Positions 55,639 through 64,000 of a stretch of 64,000 bases of DNA are shown in pieces. Where the stretch lies: the NCBI RefSeq assembly GCF_013317235.1, contig NZ_WLCM01000002.1:147299-211298 (forward strand), read 5' to 3'. The DNA is from Leisingera sp. ANG59 (GTDB lineage Bacteria > Pseudomonadota > Alphaproteobacteria > Rhodobacterales > Rhodobacteraceae). The stretch's first letter is position 1. Each line of letters begins with the position of its first letter. Position numbers and translations under genes: made by a program. The notes beneath the pieces are model-generated. The model had not been told where the DNA came from, searched no databases, and saw nothing but the letters and a program-made list of their open reading frames with translations.

Positions 55639-56055
55639 TCAAAATACTGCCGCCAATGCCAGGATCGCCAGACCCACCATGCAAGCCCAGCCGAGAACGT
55701 AGAAAACAGAGCGCGGGCCGCTGTGCGGTTTGCCGATGCCCTGCAGGTGAATGAAAATCATGATGACACGGGACACCACCGCCACAGAGGCCAGCAGGTT
55801 CACCCAGAACGGCGCCGCGCCCGACAGAATTGCCACCAATGTCACAGTCAGGAAGGCAGGCAGCGTCTCGCAGCCGTTCAGATAGGCCCGGTTCAGCCGG
55901 TAGGCCTTGCTCGCATAGTCCTGCTCAGGCGTGGCGCCTGGTGCAAGGCCCGCTTTCTGCTTGGCCAGCGCCGAGAAAGGCGACAGCGCCAGGGTGATCA
56001 GGGAAAAGATCACCAAGGCGGCTAGGGCGTGAGTATATGCGGCGAAGGCGTCCAT
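55639..56055 (-). CDS. MAPEG-family membrane protein
   Basis: A 138-aa protein with four hydrophobic helices of the MAPEG (eicosanoid/glutathione metabolism membrane protein) family. It contains the YRLNRAYLNGCETLPAF motif typical of the bacterial subgroup (Arg, Asn and Glu of the family core). The substrate is unknown; a membrane glutathione transferase or peroxidase activity is possible. It sits 3 nt after nuoF within the complex I operon. Confidence 0.85.
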   Translation of the reverse strand: MDAFAAYTHALAALVIFSLITLALSPFSALAKQKAGLAPGATPEQDYASKAYRLNRAYLNGCETLPAFLTVTLVAILSGAAPFWVNLLASVAVVSRVIMIFIHLQGIGKPHSGPRSVFYVLGWACMVGLAILALAAVF

Positions 56056-56058
56056 CAG

Positions 56059-57357
56059 TTATTCCGCCGCCATCGCGCCCATGCGGCCCGTCTTCTGGGC
56101 CTTGATGCGGTCTTCGATCTCCTCGCGGAAGTTCTTGATCAGGCCCTGAATCGGCCAGGCCGCCGCGTCGCCAAGGGCGCAGATGGTGTGGCCTTCGACC
56201 TGCTTGGTCACATCCCACAGCATGTCAATTTCTTCCAGCTCGGCCTCGCCCTTCACCAGGCGGTCCATGACGCGCATCATCCAGCCGGTGCCTTCGCGGC
56301 AGGGGGTGCACTGGCCGCAGCTTTCGTGCTTGTAGAACTTGGACAGGCGCCAGATCGCCTTGATGATGTCGGTCTGCTTGTCCATCACGATCACTGCCGC
56401 GGTGCCGAGGCCGGAGCCCAGCTCGCCGCGCAGGTAGTCGAAGTCCATGATCGCATCGCGCATGTTCTCGCCGCGCACGCAGGGCACCGAGGAGCCGCCG
56501 GGGATCACCGCCAGCAGGTTGTCCCAGCCGCCGCGGATGCCACCGCAATGCTTCTCGATCAGCTCCTCGAACCCGATCGACATCGCCTCTTCAACCACGC
56601 AAGGGTTGTTGACGTGGCCGGAGATCGCAAACAGTTTGGTGCCTGCGTTGTTCTGGCGGCCGAAACCGGCGAACCAGTCGGCGCCGCGGCGCAGGATGGT
56701 GGGCACAACAGCGATGGATTCCACGTTGTTCACGGTGGTCGGGCAGCCGTAAAGGCCCGCGCCTGCCGGGAACGGCGGCTTCATCCGGGGCATGCCCTTC
56801 TTGCCTTCCAGGCTTTCGATCAGGGCGGTTTCCTCACCGCAGATATAGGCCCCTGCCCCGTGATGCAGGAAGACGTCGAAGTCCCAGCCGGAGCCAGCGG
56901 CGTTCCGGCCCAGCAGACCCTTGTCGTAGCATTCGTCAATCGCCGCCTGCAGCGCCTCGCGCTCGCGGATGTATTCGCCGCGCAGGTAGATGTAGCAGGT
57001 ATGCGCGTTCATCGCGAAGGAGGCGATCAGCGCGCCTTCGATCAGCGTGTGCGGATCGTGGCGCATGATTTCCCGGTCCTTGCAGGTGCCCGGCTCAGAT
57101 TCATCCGCGTTCACCACCAGATAGGCGGGTCGGCCGTCGCTTTCCTTGGGCATGAAGGACCATTTCAGCCCCGTTGGGAAGCCCGCGCCGCCGCGGCCGC
57201 GCAGGCCGGAATCCTTCATGGTCTGAATGATCCAGTCGCGGCCCTTTTCGATGATGCCCGCGGTGCCGTCCCAATGGCCGCGCGCCTTGGCGCCCGCCAG
57301 GTTGCGGTCGTGCATCCCGTAAAGGTTGGTAAAGATCCGGTCCTGATCCTTCAGCAT
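56059..57357 (-). CDS. nuoF: NADH-quinone oxidoreductase subunit F
   Basis: A 432-aa NADH-oxidising subunit. It has the NADH/FMN-binding loops [19 protein letters not shown] and [19 protein letters not shown], and the N3 [4Fe-4S] ligands [13 protein letters not shown] with a later Cys in HTICALGD. It follows the DUF5337 gene by 6 nt. Confidence 0.97.
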   Translation of the reverse strand: MLKDQDRIFTNLYGMHDRNLAGAKARGHWDGTAGIIEKGRDWIIQTMKDSGLRGRGGAGFPTGLKWSFMPKESDGRPAYLVVNADESEPGTCKDREIMRHDPHTLIEGALIASFAMNAHTCYIYLRGEYIREREALQAAIDECYDKGLLGRNAAGSGWDFDVFLHHGAGAYICGEETALIESLEGKKGMPRMKPPFPAGAGLYGCPTTVNNVESIAVVPTILRRGADWFAGFGRQNNAGTKLFAISGHVNNPCVVEEAMSIGFEELIEKHCGGIRGGWDNLLAVIPGGSSVPCVRGENMRDAIMDFDYLRGELGSGLGTAAVIVMDKQTDIIKAIWRLSKFYKHESCGQCTPCREGTGWMMRVMDRLVKGEAELEEIDMLWDVTKQVEGHTICALGDAAAWPIQGLIKNFREEIEDRIKAQKTGRMGAMAAE

Positions 57358-57363
57358 GTGTGC

Positions 57364-57591
57364 CTACCTTTGGCTGTCCCGGCGCATGCGCCAGAGTTGA
57401 AATATGTTGACCAGGGCATAGATCATGCCCGCCAGCGCGGCGAAATCGAACAGCAGCGCATAGCGCCCCGGCAGCCCCAGCACGGGGCCGATGAACAGCG
57501 ACACCGCGACCCACAGCGAAATCGTCCCGGCAATCACCAATGCGATGTGCCGGCCCTTTGCTGCAATGGCCTGGTCCTGTTCCTTGCTCAT
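57364..57591 (-). CDS. DUF5337-family small membrane protein
   Basis: A 75-aa protein with two hydrophobic segments (IALVIAGTISLWVAVSLFIG and YALLFDFAALAGMIYALVNI) and a basic C-terminus FQLWRMRRD. It matches the Rhodobacteraceae family DUF5337, found between nuoE and nuoF. The function is unknown; its position suggests an accessory or assembly role for complex I. Confidence 0.82.
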   Translation of the reverse strand: MSKEQDQAIAAKGRHIALVIAGTISLWVAVSLFIGPVLGLPGRYALLFDFAALAGMIYALVNIFQLWRMRRDSQR

Positions 57592-57636
57592 CTGTTTCCC
57601 GTCACCTGAGCCGCGGCCCCATCAGGCCGCCGCCCG

Positions 57637-58818
57637 TCATTCGTCGTCTTCGTAGATGCCTTCGGCCTTGGCGCGTCTGGCAAATTCGGTCACGTCACCG
57701 ACCTGCAGGCGCTTGGCCTGCTCAATCCAGCCGTCCCGCTCGATCCGGCCTTTGAACTTGAGCCGTGCATCGACCCAGGCGACCTCGGCCTCGGTCCATT
57801 CGGCGATCTGCTCGAAGTGGAAAATGCCCAGCCCGTTGAGCTTCTCTTCCAGCTTCGGTCCAACGCCCTTCAGCAGCTTCAGATCATCCGGCAGGCCGCC
57901 CAGGGCCTCTTTCAGAACCATCGGCTGGCTTTCTTCAGCCGCGGCCTCATCAGGCTTTGCCGCGGCCCCCTCCGGCGACGCCGGCTCAGCCGCGTCCGCT
58001 TTCTTCGGCGCGGCCTTGGCTGCTTCCTCTGCCTGTTTCACGGCAGGCTTGGGCGCTTCCGGAGCCTTCGGCGGCGCATCCGCCGCAGCGCGGCCCGCAA
58101 CCATGCCGTCCTTGCCGACCCAAGGGGTCAGCAGCGGCACTTCATCACCCTGGATGCGCTTGACGCCGTCCTTAATGTCCATCGCCAACTGCACAGATGC
58201 ATTGTACTGCGTCTTGCCGCTGTCGAAGTCGGTCAGCGAGGTGAGGCCGGATTTCGGCTCCGCCGCGTAACGGCCGTTCTGAGGGCCGGGCACCACGGGC
58301 TTGCCCGCGGCCAGATCGTCCAGCAGCCTGGTGAAGCTTTCGACGGTCAGATCCTCGTAGTAGTCCTTGCCGATCTGCGCCATCGGGGCGTTGGTGCAGG
58401 CGCCCAGGCACTCGACCTCTTCCCAGGTGAACTTGCCGTCCGCCGACAGCGTGTGCGGCTTCTCGGCAATCTTTTCCTTGCAGACCGCAACTAGGTCCTC
58501 GGCGCCGCAGATCATGCAGGAGGTGGTGCCGCAGATCTGGATATTGGCAACGGAACCGGTCGGTTGCAGCTGGAACATGAAGTAGAAGGATGCAACCTCC
58601 AGAACCCGGATATAGGCCATGCCAAGCATATCGGCGATGGCTTCGATCGCGGGCTTTGTGACCCAGCCTTCCTGCTCCTGCGCGCGCCACAAAAGCGGAA
58701 TGACCGCGGAGGCCTGACGGCCTTCAGGATATTTGGTGATTTGCGCCTCCGCCCAGGCCTGGTTGGCCGGGGTGAAGGCAAAGCTGTCGGGTTGTTCGGA
58801 ATGCAGACGGCGAAGCAT
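57637..58818 (-). CDS. nuoE: NADH-quinone oxidoreductase subunit E with HhH extension
   Basis: A 393-aa protein; ordinary NuoE is about 160-220 aa. The N-terminal thioredoxin-like domain has the N1a [2Fe-2S] ligands Cys96, Cys101, Cys137 and Cys141. After about residue 225 comes an Ala/Pro/Lys/Glu linker. The last 65 residues form a helix-hairpin-helix module ([18 protein letters not shown], then [16 protein letters not shown]) like those in DUF4332/flap-endonuclease-like extensions. Its start shares a base with the nuoD stop (TAATG). Confidence 0.95.
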   Translation of the reverse strand: MLRRLHSEQPDSFAFTPANQAWAEAQITKYPEGRQASAVIPLLWRAQEQEGWVTKPAIEAIADMLGMAYIRVLEVASFYFMFQLQPTGSVANIQICGTTSCMICGAEDLVAVCKEKIAEKPHTLSADGKFTWEEVECLGACTNAPMAQIGKDYYEDLTVESFTRLLDDLAAGKPVVPGPQNGRYAAEPKSGLTSLTDFDSGKTQYNASVQLAMDIKDGVKRIQGDEVPLLTPWVGKDGMVAGRAAADAPPKAPEAPKPAVKQAEEAAKAAPKKADAAEPASPEGAAAKPDEAAAEESQPMVLKEALGGLPDDLKLLKGVGPKLEEKLNGLGIFHFEQIAEWTEAEVAWVDARLKFKGRIERDGWIEQAKRLQVGDVTEFARRAKAEGIYEDDE

Positions 58819-60044
58819 TAGCGGTCAATCTCTCCAAATACGACGTCCATGGTGCCGATGATGGCGGCGACGTCGGCCAGCTGGTGGCCCTTGGCAACGT
58901 GGTCCATCGCCTGCAGGTGCAGGAACCCGGGCGCGCGGATCTTGGAGCGGTAGGGTTTGTTGGACCCGTCCGCCACCAGATAGACGCCGAACTCGCCCTT
59001 GGGCGCTTCGACGGCAGCGTAGACCTCGCCTGCGGGCACGTGGAAGCCTTCGGTGTACAGCTTGAAATGGTGGATCAGGCTTTCCATCGAGGTTTTCATA
59101 TCGCCGCGCTTGGGCGGGGACAGCTTGCCGCGGGCCATCACGTCGCCGGTGGCTTCGCGCAACTTGGCAATCGCCTGGCGGATGATCGAGGTCGACTGGC
59201 GCATCTCTTCCATCCGGCAGAGATAGCGGTCGTAGCAATCGCCGTTCTTGCCGACGGGCACCTGGAACTCGAACTCGTCATAGCATTCATAGGGCTGCGC
59301 GCGGCGCAGGTCCCATGCAAGGCCGGAACCGCGTACCATGACGCCGGAGAAGCCGTATTCCTGGATGTCCTTCTCGGTCACCACACCGATGTCGCAGTTG
59401 CGCTGCTTGAAGATGCGGTTTTCGGTCAAGAGGCCGTCGATGTCGTCCAGCACCTTGGGGAATTCCATCGCCCAAAAGTCGATATCATCAAGCAGCTCGT
59501 CCGGCAGGTCCTGATGCACGCCGCCGGGGCGGAAATAGGCCGCGTGCAGGCGCGCACCGCATGCCCGCTCGTAGAAGATCATCAGCTTTTCGCGCTCTTC
59601 GAAGCCCCAGAGCGGCGGGGTCAGCGCGCCAACGTCCATTGCCTGCGTGGTGACGTTCAAGAGGTGGTTCAGCACCCGGCCGATTTCCGAATACAACACC
59701 CGGATCAGCTGACCGCGGCGCGGCACCTCGGTGCCGGTAAGCTTTTCGATAGCCAAGCACCAGGCGTGTTCCTGGTTCATCGGCGCCACGTAGTCGAGAC
59801 GGTCGAAATACGGCAGGTTCTGCAGGTAGGTGCGGCTTTCCATCAGTTTTTCGGTGCCGCGGTGGAGCAGGCCGATATGCGGGTCGCAGCGCTCGACGAT
59901 CTCGCCGTCGAGTTCCAGCACCAGACGCAAAACCCCGTGCGCCGCAGGGTGCTGCGGGCCGAAGTTGATGTTGAAGTTACGGATCTTCTGCTCGCCGCTC
60001 AGCGCATCGACGCTGCCGTCGTCAAATTTGGAGCCGTCCATCAT
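58818..60044 (-). CDS. nuoD: NADH-quinone oxidoreductase subunit D
   Basis: A 408-aa subunit related to NiFe-hydrogenase large subunits, forming the quinone-reduction site. Conserved segments are [22 protein letters not shown] (core GPQHPAAHG), [12 protein letters not shown] and the C-terminal [23 protein letters not shown]. The nickel-binding cysteines of hydrogenases are absent, as expected. The start overlaps the nuoC stop (ATGA). Confidence 0.97.
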   Translation of the reverse strand: MMDGSKFDDGSVDALSGEQKIRNFNINFGPQHPAAHGVLRLVLELDGEIVERCDPHIGLLHRGTEKLMESRTYLQNLPYFDRLDYVAPMNQEHAWCLAIEKLTGTEVPRRGQLIRVLYSEIGRVLNHLLNVTTQAMDVGALTPPLWGFEEREKLMIFYERACGARLHAAYFRPGGVHQDLPDELLDDIDFWAMEFPKVLDDIDGLLTENRIFKQRNCDIGVVTEKDIQEYGFSGVMVRGSGLAWDLRRAQPYECYDEFEFQVPVGKNGDCYDRYLCRMEEMRQSTSIIRQAIAKLREATGDVMARGKLSPPKRGDMKTSMESLIHHFKLYTEGFHVPAGEVYAAVEAPKGEFGVYLVADGSNKPYRSKIRAPGFLHLQAMDHVAKGHQLADVAAIIGTMDVVFGEIDR

Positions 60045-60646
60045 TGCGCCCCCTCCTTCTCGTCGCCGGGCAGGATGTACTCGGCACCTTCCCACGGGGA
60101 CATGAAATCAAACTGACGGTACTCCTGCACCAGCTTCACCGGTTCGTAGACCACGCGCTTCTGCGCCTCGTCATAGCGGACCTCGGTGTAGCCGGTGGTG
60201 GGGAAGTCCTTGCGCAGCGGATAGCCTCGGAAGCCGTAGTCGGTCAGGATCCGGCGCAGGTCCGGGTGGCTGGAGAACAGGATGCCGAACATGTCGTAGA
60301 CTTCCCGCTCGAACCAGTTGGCCGAGGGATGCACGTCCACGATCGAGGGCACCATCTCATCCTCGCGCACGGCAGCGCGCAGGCGGATACGCTGGTTCCG
60401 GTACATCGACAGGAAGTGGTAGACCACGTCGAACCGCTTGGCGCGGTCGGGGTAGTCCACCGCGGTGATGTCCACCAGGGTCGAAAACTTGCAGTTGGCA
60501 TCTACTCTCAGGAACTCCACCAGACCGGCGATGTTCGAGGGAGTCACGTCGATGTTCAGCTCATCAAAGGACACATCCCAGGCCACCACGCAGTCGGGGC
60601 GTTTGGCTTCGATCTGGGCGCCCAGTTCTTTCAGTGCTTCGCTCAT
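60041..60646 (-). CDS. nuoC: NADH-quinone oxidoreductase subunit C
   Basis: A 201-aa peripheral-arm subunit without cofactor. The 30-kDa-subunit signature is [27 protein letters not shown] (core [10 protein letters not shown]), followed by GYPLRKDFP. NuoC and NuoD are separate here, not fused as in enterics. It is followed by nuoD with a 4-nt overlap and preceded by nuoB after 18 nt. Confidence 0.97.
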   Translation of the reverse strand: MSEALKELGAQIEAKRPDCVVAWDVSFDELNIDVTPSNIAGLVEFLRVDANCKFSTLVDITAVDYPDRAKRFDVVYHFLSMYRNQRIRLRAAVREDEMVPSIVDVHPSANWFEREVYDMFGILFSSHPDLRRILTDYGFRGYPLRKDFPTTGYTEVRYDEAQKRVVYEPVKLVQEYRQFDFMSPWEGAEYILPGDEKEGAQ

Positions 60647-60664
60647 GTTGTCTCCGCCCCTTCC

Positions 60665-61198
60665 TTAGCGCACCAGGGTGCCGGTGCGGCGGATCTTGCG
60701 CTGCAACTGCATCAGGCCATAGAGCAGCGCCTCAGCCGTCGGCGGGCAGCCGGGCACGTAGACGTCGACCGGCACAACCCGGTCGCAGCCGCGCACCACG
60801 GAATAGCTGTAGTGGTAATAGCCGCCGCCATTGGCGCAGGAGCCCATCGAGATCACGTAGCGCGGCTCGGGCATCTGGTCGTAGACCTTGCGCAGGGCCG
60901 GCGCCATCTTGTTGGTCAGGGTGCCCGCGACGATCATCACGTCCGACTGGCGCGGCGAAGCGCGCGGCGCGATGCCGAAACGCTCGGCGTCATAACGCGG
61001 CATAGAGGTGTGCATCATCTCCACCGCGCAGCAGGCCAGGCCAAAGGTCATCCAGTGCAGCGAGCCGGTGCGCGCCCAGTTGATGATGTCCTCCGCCGAG
61101 GTCAGCAGGAAGCCCTTGTCCTGCAGCTCGGCATTGATGGCCCGGGTGACAACTTCCTTGTCGACACCGGCGGTGTTGGGTCCGGTCATCACTGCCAT
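60665..61198 (-). CDS. nuoB: NADH-quinone oxidoreductase subunit B
   Basis: A 177-aa subunit holding cluster N2, the last redox centre before quinone. Ligands are the adjacent cysteines in [10 protein letters not shown], plus GSCANGGGY and [13 protein letters not shown]. Two starts are possible: the ATG used here has AAGGGGCC upstream and overlaps nuoA by 10 nt; the ATG three codons later overlaps the nuoA stop as TGATG. Confidence 0.97.
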   Translation of the reverse strand: MAVMTGPNTAGVDKEVVTRAINAELQDKGFLLTSAEDIINWARTGSLHWMTFGLACCAVEMMHTSMPRYDAERFGIAPRASPRQSDVMIVAGTLTNKMAPALRKVYDQMPEPRYVISMGSCANGGGYYHYSYSVVRGCDRVVPVDVYVPGCPPTAEALLYGLMQLQRKIRRTGTLVR

Positions 61199-61554
61199 TC
61201 CAGGGCCCCTTTCTTCCACTCATAGGCAAAGCCGATGGTCAGCACGCCCAGGAACACCATCATCGACCAGAAGCCGAGGTCGCTGATGTCCTTGAAACCG
61301 ACGGCCCAGGGAAACAGGAAGGCGATTTCCAGGTCGAAAATGATGAAGAGAATCGAGACCAGGTAGAACCGGACATCGAATTTCATGCGGGCATCGTCAA
61401 AGGCGTTGAAACCGCATTCATAGGCGCTGACCTTTTCCGGGTCCGGATTGCGGACCGCCAGTACGACGGCTGCCAGGATAAGGACAATCCCCAGACCTGC
61501 CGCGACGGCCAGGAAGACCAGGATCGGCAGGTATTCCCTCAACATCTCTTCCAA
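61189..61554 (-). CDS. nuoA: NADH-quinone oxidoreductase subunit A (TTG start)
   Basis: A 121-aa three-helix membrane subunit of complex I and first gene of the operon. Conserved core: [34 protein letters not shown] (cited by YECGF and FDVRFYLV). The initiator appears to be TTG: AAAGGAG lies 6 nt before it, whereas the first ATG is three codons inside the frame at non-ideal spacing. A candidate promoter lies about 65-90 bp upstream. Confidence 0.96.
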   Translation of the reverse strand: MEEMLREYLPILVFLAVAAGLGIVLILAAVVLAVRNPDPEKVSAYECGFNAFDDARMKFDVRFYLVSILFIIFDLEIAFLFPWAVGFKDISDLGFWSMMVFLGVLTIGFAYEWKKGALEWQ

Positions 61555-61616
61555 GAGCAGCTCCTTTCCCCGGGCGGATTTCCGCGCGGCGTCAATTGGC
61601 GTGTTGATTTGGACTG

Positions 61617-61645
61617 TGCATACCCCCGCGCCCGGGGAGCGTCAA
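61617..61645 (-). promoter_or_regulatory. Candidate nuo operon promoter
   Basis: Minus-strand TTGACG, a 17-nt spacer and TATGCA match -35/-10 elements with ideal spacing, the only good pair in the 170 bp before nuoA. The -10 match is moderate. Confidence 0.5.
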
Positions 61646-61726
61646 CTAAAGCGACGTTAATCCACAAGGGTTTGGACAGAAAAAGCACGGCTGCCGGACG
61701 GGGTTAATTCCCTAGTGTTTTCATAA

Positions 61727-61757
61727 GAAAAGCGGCCGCGGAGGGAACCGCGGCCGC
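61727..61757 (-). terminator. Terminator of the leucine-degradation operon
   Basis: A perfect 10-bp stem GCGGCCGCGG / CCGCGGCCGC with a 6-nt loop is followed on the minus strand by TTTTCTT, about 30 nt after the enoyl-CoA hydratase stop. It insulates the nuo promoter from read-through. Confidence 0.88.
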
Positions 61758-61787
61758 CGTGAAAACGTGAGTCAGATATGCCGCTTT

Positions 61788-62570
61788 TCAGCTTTGCCAT
61801 GCCGGTTTGCGTTTTTCAAAGAACGCCGCGATGCCCTCGCCTGCTTCCGGCCCCTCCCAGCGCTCCACAAGCGCCTTGATTGTATGGTCAATCACGCTGC
61901 CGTCCAGCCGCGGCCCCAGATCGCGGGCCAGTTTCTTGGCCGCCGCCACCGCACCGGGGGCGCAGTTGAGGTAAGGGACGACCTCCGCTTCGACCGCCTC
62001 TGCCAGCTGATCCGCGGGCACGGCCTTGGCCAGCAATCCGAGTTCCACCGCTTCCGCTGCGCCGAACAGGCGGGCCGACATGAACACGCGGCGCGCCTTG
62101 GCTTCGCCCATGCGGGCGATGACATACGGGCCGATGGTGGCGGGAATCAGTCCCAGCTTGGTCTCGGTCAGCCCCATCTTCAGATGATCCGCACCAATGG
62201 CCACGTCGCAAACCGACGCCATTCCGACACCGCCACCGAATGCGTTGCCCTGCACCGCGCCGATCACCGGCTTCGGCAGGGTGTTGAGCGCCATCAGCAT
62301 TTCCGCCAGAACCCGCGCCTCGCGCGCCCGTGTTTCGGCATCGGCATCCATCTGCGCCCGCATCCAGCCCAGGTCGCCGCCTGCGCAAAAACTCTTGCCG
62401 GCACCGGTCAGCACCACAACACGGATGGTTTCGTCCTCAGCCAGCTGTTTCGCCGCCTGGGTCAGCTCCTGCAGCATCTGGCCGGACATGGCGTTGTGCT
62501 TCTCGGCCCGGTTCAGGGTCAAGGTGCAGACGCCGCGGGCGTCGGTGTCCAGGGTGATTGTCTCGAACAT
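61788..62570 (-). CDS. liuC: Enoyl-CoA hydratase (probable methylglutaconyl-CoA hydratase)
   Basis: A 260-aa crotonase-fold enzyme. Oxyanion-hole and acid/base regions are GKSFCAGGDLGWM and GNAFGGGVGMASVCDVAIGA with Glu in LTETKLGLIP. By family alone it is an enoyl-CoA hydratase; its position after HMG-CoA lyase and a biotin carboxylase subunit points to 3-methylglutaconyl-CoA hydration in leucine degradation. It is the last gene of its operon. Confidence 0.9.
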   Translation of the reverse strand: MFETITLDTDARGVCTLTLNRAEKHNAMSGQMLQELTQAAKQLAEDETIRVVVLTGAGKSFCAGGDLGWMRAQMDADAETRAREARVLAEMLMALNTLPKPVIGAVQGNAFGGGVGMASVCDVAIGADHLKMGLTETKLGLIPATIGPYVIARMGEAKARRVFMSARLFGAAEAVELGLLAKAVPADQLAEAVEAEVVPYLNCAPGAVAAAKKLARDLGPRLDGSVIDHTIKALVERWEGPEAGEGIAAFFEKRKPAWQS

Positions 62571-62590
62571 CTTGTGTCTCCGCTCAAATC

Positions 62591-63448
62591 TTATTGCAGG
62601 CCGCGCATGGAGCGGGCCAGCGCCGCGGCTTCTTCCAGCACCTCCGCATCCAGGCCGGTGCCGTAGCCCAGTTCGGTCAGGCGCTTGTGCACCGCTTCCG
62701 TTGCCACATTGCCCGCCGCCCCCGGCGCATAGGGGCAGCCGCCCAAGCCGCCGACAGCCGCATCGAACACCCGCACGCCCTGCGCCAGCGAGGCCTCGAT
62801 ATTGTCAAGCGCCCGGCCCGCGGTGTCGTGGTAATGGCCCGCCAGTTGCGCGGCAGGCACCCGCGCCGTGACTTCCTTGAGCATGGCGGTAATGGCCTCC
62901 GGGGTCCCCTGCCCGATGGTGTCGCCCAGCGAGATCTCGTAGCAGCCGAGCGAGAACAGCCGCTCAGCCACCTCCGCCACCTTTTCAGGCGGCGTGGCCC
63001 CGTCATAGGGGCAGTCGGTCACGCAGGAGACATAGCCCCGGACCGGCAGCCCGATCCCCTTGGCTGCCTCCAGAATGGGCAGGAAGCGGGTGATGCTTTC
63101 CTCGATGGTGGCGTTGATATTGGCCTTGGAGAACCCTTCGGAGGCCGAGGCAAACACCGCGATCTCATCAGCCTTGGCGGCCACCGCATCCTCGTAGCCG
63201 CGCATGTTGGGCGTGAGCGCCGCGTAGCGGACGCCGGGGGCGCGGGTGATGCCTGCCAGCACCTCCGCGCTGCCCGCCATCTGCGGCACCCATTTGGGCG
63301 AGACGAAGCTTGCCACTTCGATGCGCTTGAATCCGGCGCGGCTCAGGCAATCGGTCAGCGCCACCTTTTCCGCAACCGGGATCTCCCGCTTTTCGTTCTG
63401 CAGCCCGTCGCGCGGGCCGACCTCGAAGATTTCGGCAAATTCACCCAT
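62591..63448 (-). CDS. mvaB: Hydroxymethylglutaryl-CoA lyase
   Basis: A 285-aa TIM-barrel lyase splitting HMG-CoA to acetyl-CoA and acetoacetate, the last step of leucine catabolism. Motifs: VGPRDGLQNEK (metal and substrate Arg/Asp), SFVSPKWVPQM, HYHDTAGRALDN with metal-binding histidines, and the active-site loop GGCPYAPGAAGNVATE with catalytic Cys. GGAGGG lies 6 nt before the ATG. It is separated from the upstream carboxylase gene by the dispersed repeat. Confidence 0.95.
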   Translation of the reverse strand: MGEFAEIFEVGPRDGLQNEKREIPVAEKVALTDCLSRAGFKRIEVASFVSPKWVPQMAGSAEVLAGITRAPGVRYAALTPNMRGYEDAVAAKADEIAVFASASEGFSKANINATIEESITRFLPILEAAKGIGLPVRGYVSCVTDCPYDGATPPEKVAEVAERLFSLGCYEISLGDTIGQGTPEAITAMLKEVTARVPAAQLAGHYHDTAGRALDNIEASLAQGVRVFDAAVGGLGGCPYAPGAAGNVATEAVHKRLTELGYGTGLDAEVLEEAAALARSMRGLQ

Positions 63449-63464
63449 GGAATGCCCTCCGGCT

Positions 63465-63520
63465 TCATCTTTCCAAAAATACTCAATCCGCAGCGGGGGC
63501 GGCAGGTGCGCCGCCCCGAC
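63465..63520. repeat. Dispersed intergenic repeat, copy 2
   Basis: TCATCTTTCCAAAAATACTC followed by GGGGCGGC-AGGTGC-GCCGCCCC, a perfect 8-bp GC hairpin. It shares the TTTnCCAAAAATACTC-like core with the copy at 20229-20280 and lies between two genes of the same operon. Confidence 0.5.
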
Positions 63521-63525
63521 CCGGA

Positions 63526-64000
63526 TCAGCCGTCTTCTTCTTCCAGCCGCACCAGCGCTGCGCCGGCCTCAACCTGGTCGCCGGCAGCGGCCAGCACCTC
63601 CGCCACCACGCCGTCGCGAGCCGCCAGCAGGGAATGCTCCATCTTCATCGCTTCCAGAATGGCGAGACGGTCGCCCTCCTTCACCGCCTGGCCGGCTTCG
63701 GCAAAGACCGCCTTGACCAAACCGGGCATAGGCGCCTCGATCACATTGCTGTCGCCACCCGCCGCCGCATCGCGGTCCAGCGGGTCAATCGCGGTGAACT
63801 CCAGGCCGTAGGCATCATGAACGGTGATTAACGTTCCGGACTGAGACACCGCAGGCATCCGGCGCTCATCAATGCGCCACTGGCCCTGGCTGCGTTCGGC
63901 CACGACAGTTTCGCCCTCAATGGTCCAAAGCTGCCGGTCCGGCCCGTCCACCTGCACGTCCGCCGTGAACTCCTCGCCCGCATGGGACAGGGTGACGGCC
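63526..64000 (-). CDS. liuD: Methylcrotonyl-CoA carboxylase biotin subunit (C-terminal part)
   Basis: The 3' part of a gene whose start lies beyond the window; about 157 residues are visible. The C-terminal biotinyl domain has the biotinylation site EAMKMEHS, preceded by a linker and part of the BT domain. The sequence is common to acetyl-, propionyl- and methylcrotonyl-CoA carboxylase alpha subunits; neighbouring HMG-CoA lyase and enoyl-CoA hydratase favour methylcrotonyl-CoA carboxylase. The biotin would be attached by the BirA encoded in this window. Confidence 0.85.
   Translation of the reverse strand, partial: AVTLSHAGEEFTADVQVDGPDRQLWTIEGETVVAERSQGQWRIDERRMPAVSQSGTLITVHDAYGLEFTAIDPLDRDAAAGGDSNVIEAPMPGLVKAVFAEAGQAVKEGDRLAILEAMKMEHSLLAARDGVVAEVLAAAGDQVEAGAALVRLEEEDG

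Overview
The window is high-GC alphaproteobacterial chromosome, most like a marine Roseobacter-clade member of the Rhodobacteraceae (Leisingera/Phaeobacter/Ruegeria type). Pointers are the Paracoccus-style nasT-nasS-nrt-nir-nas cluster, a complex I operon carrying Rhodobacteraceae-type DUF5333 and DUF5337 genes, tatABC, an orphan BrnA-like protein and a leucine-degradation operon. I see no tRNA, rRNA, CRISPR array, transposase, integrase or prophage gene; the segment looks like a stable chromosomal backbone with accessory stretches.

Layout. 1-4.1 kb: an NlpD-like lipoprotein whose M23 domain has lost its zinc ligands, a DUF815 ATPase, a class III adenylate cyclase and a secreted lectin-like protein. 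4.5-17 kb: a complete nitrate-assimilation system. It has the sensor/antiterminator pair NasS/NasT, an RNA leader with an ANTAR-type hairpin followed by an intrinsic terminator, the nitrate ABC transporter (NrtA, NrtB and one protein with two fused ATPases), nitrite reductase NirB and Rieske protein NirD, nitrate reductase NasA, and a siroheme methyltransferase. Most junctions overlap or nearly touch. 17.3-18.9 kb: tatABC on the minus strand. 19-25.6 kb: mixed single genes (WYL regulator, GNAT, orphan ABC ATPase, ArsM-like methyltransferase, AlkC glycosylase, atypical SDR).

25.8-33 kb is the most accessory part: a Hint-domain protein, a GH128-type glucanase, a ferredoxin-cyclase-Rieske fusion, a secreted caspase-like protease, an amidohydrolase with an operator-like palindrome upstream, and an orphan BrnA-like RHH protein. 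33.2-43.9 kb: hybrid histidine kinase, release factor 3, glycosyltransferase, DEAD-box helicase, two uncharacterised proteins, and birA-coaX-rnj.

43.9-61.6 kb is a complete 14-subunit complex I operon on the minus strand (nuoA to nuoN), running from a candidate promoter upstream of a TTG-initiated nuoA to a terminator after nuoN. Seven non-nuo genes are interleaved: DUF5337, MAPEG, two lipoproteins, DUF5333 and two cysteine-free carboxymuconolactone-decarboxylase-family genes. NuoE carries a C-terminal helix-hairpin-helix extension. 61.7-64 kb: end of a leucine/isovalerate catabolic operon (biotin carboxylase subunit cut by the window edge, HMG-CoA lyase, enoyl-CoA hydratase).

The best candidates for unusual biology are the three-domain iron-sulfur adenylate cyclase (27904-29286), the two CMD genes translationally coupled between nuoI and nuoJ, the fused nitrate-transporter ATPase whose two motif deviations fall in one composite site, and a near-identical 16-mer at the same distance upstream of arsM and of the SDR-alkC pair.
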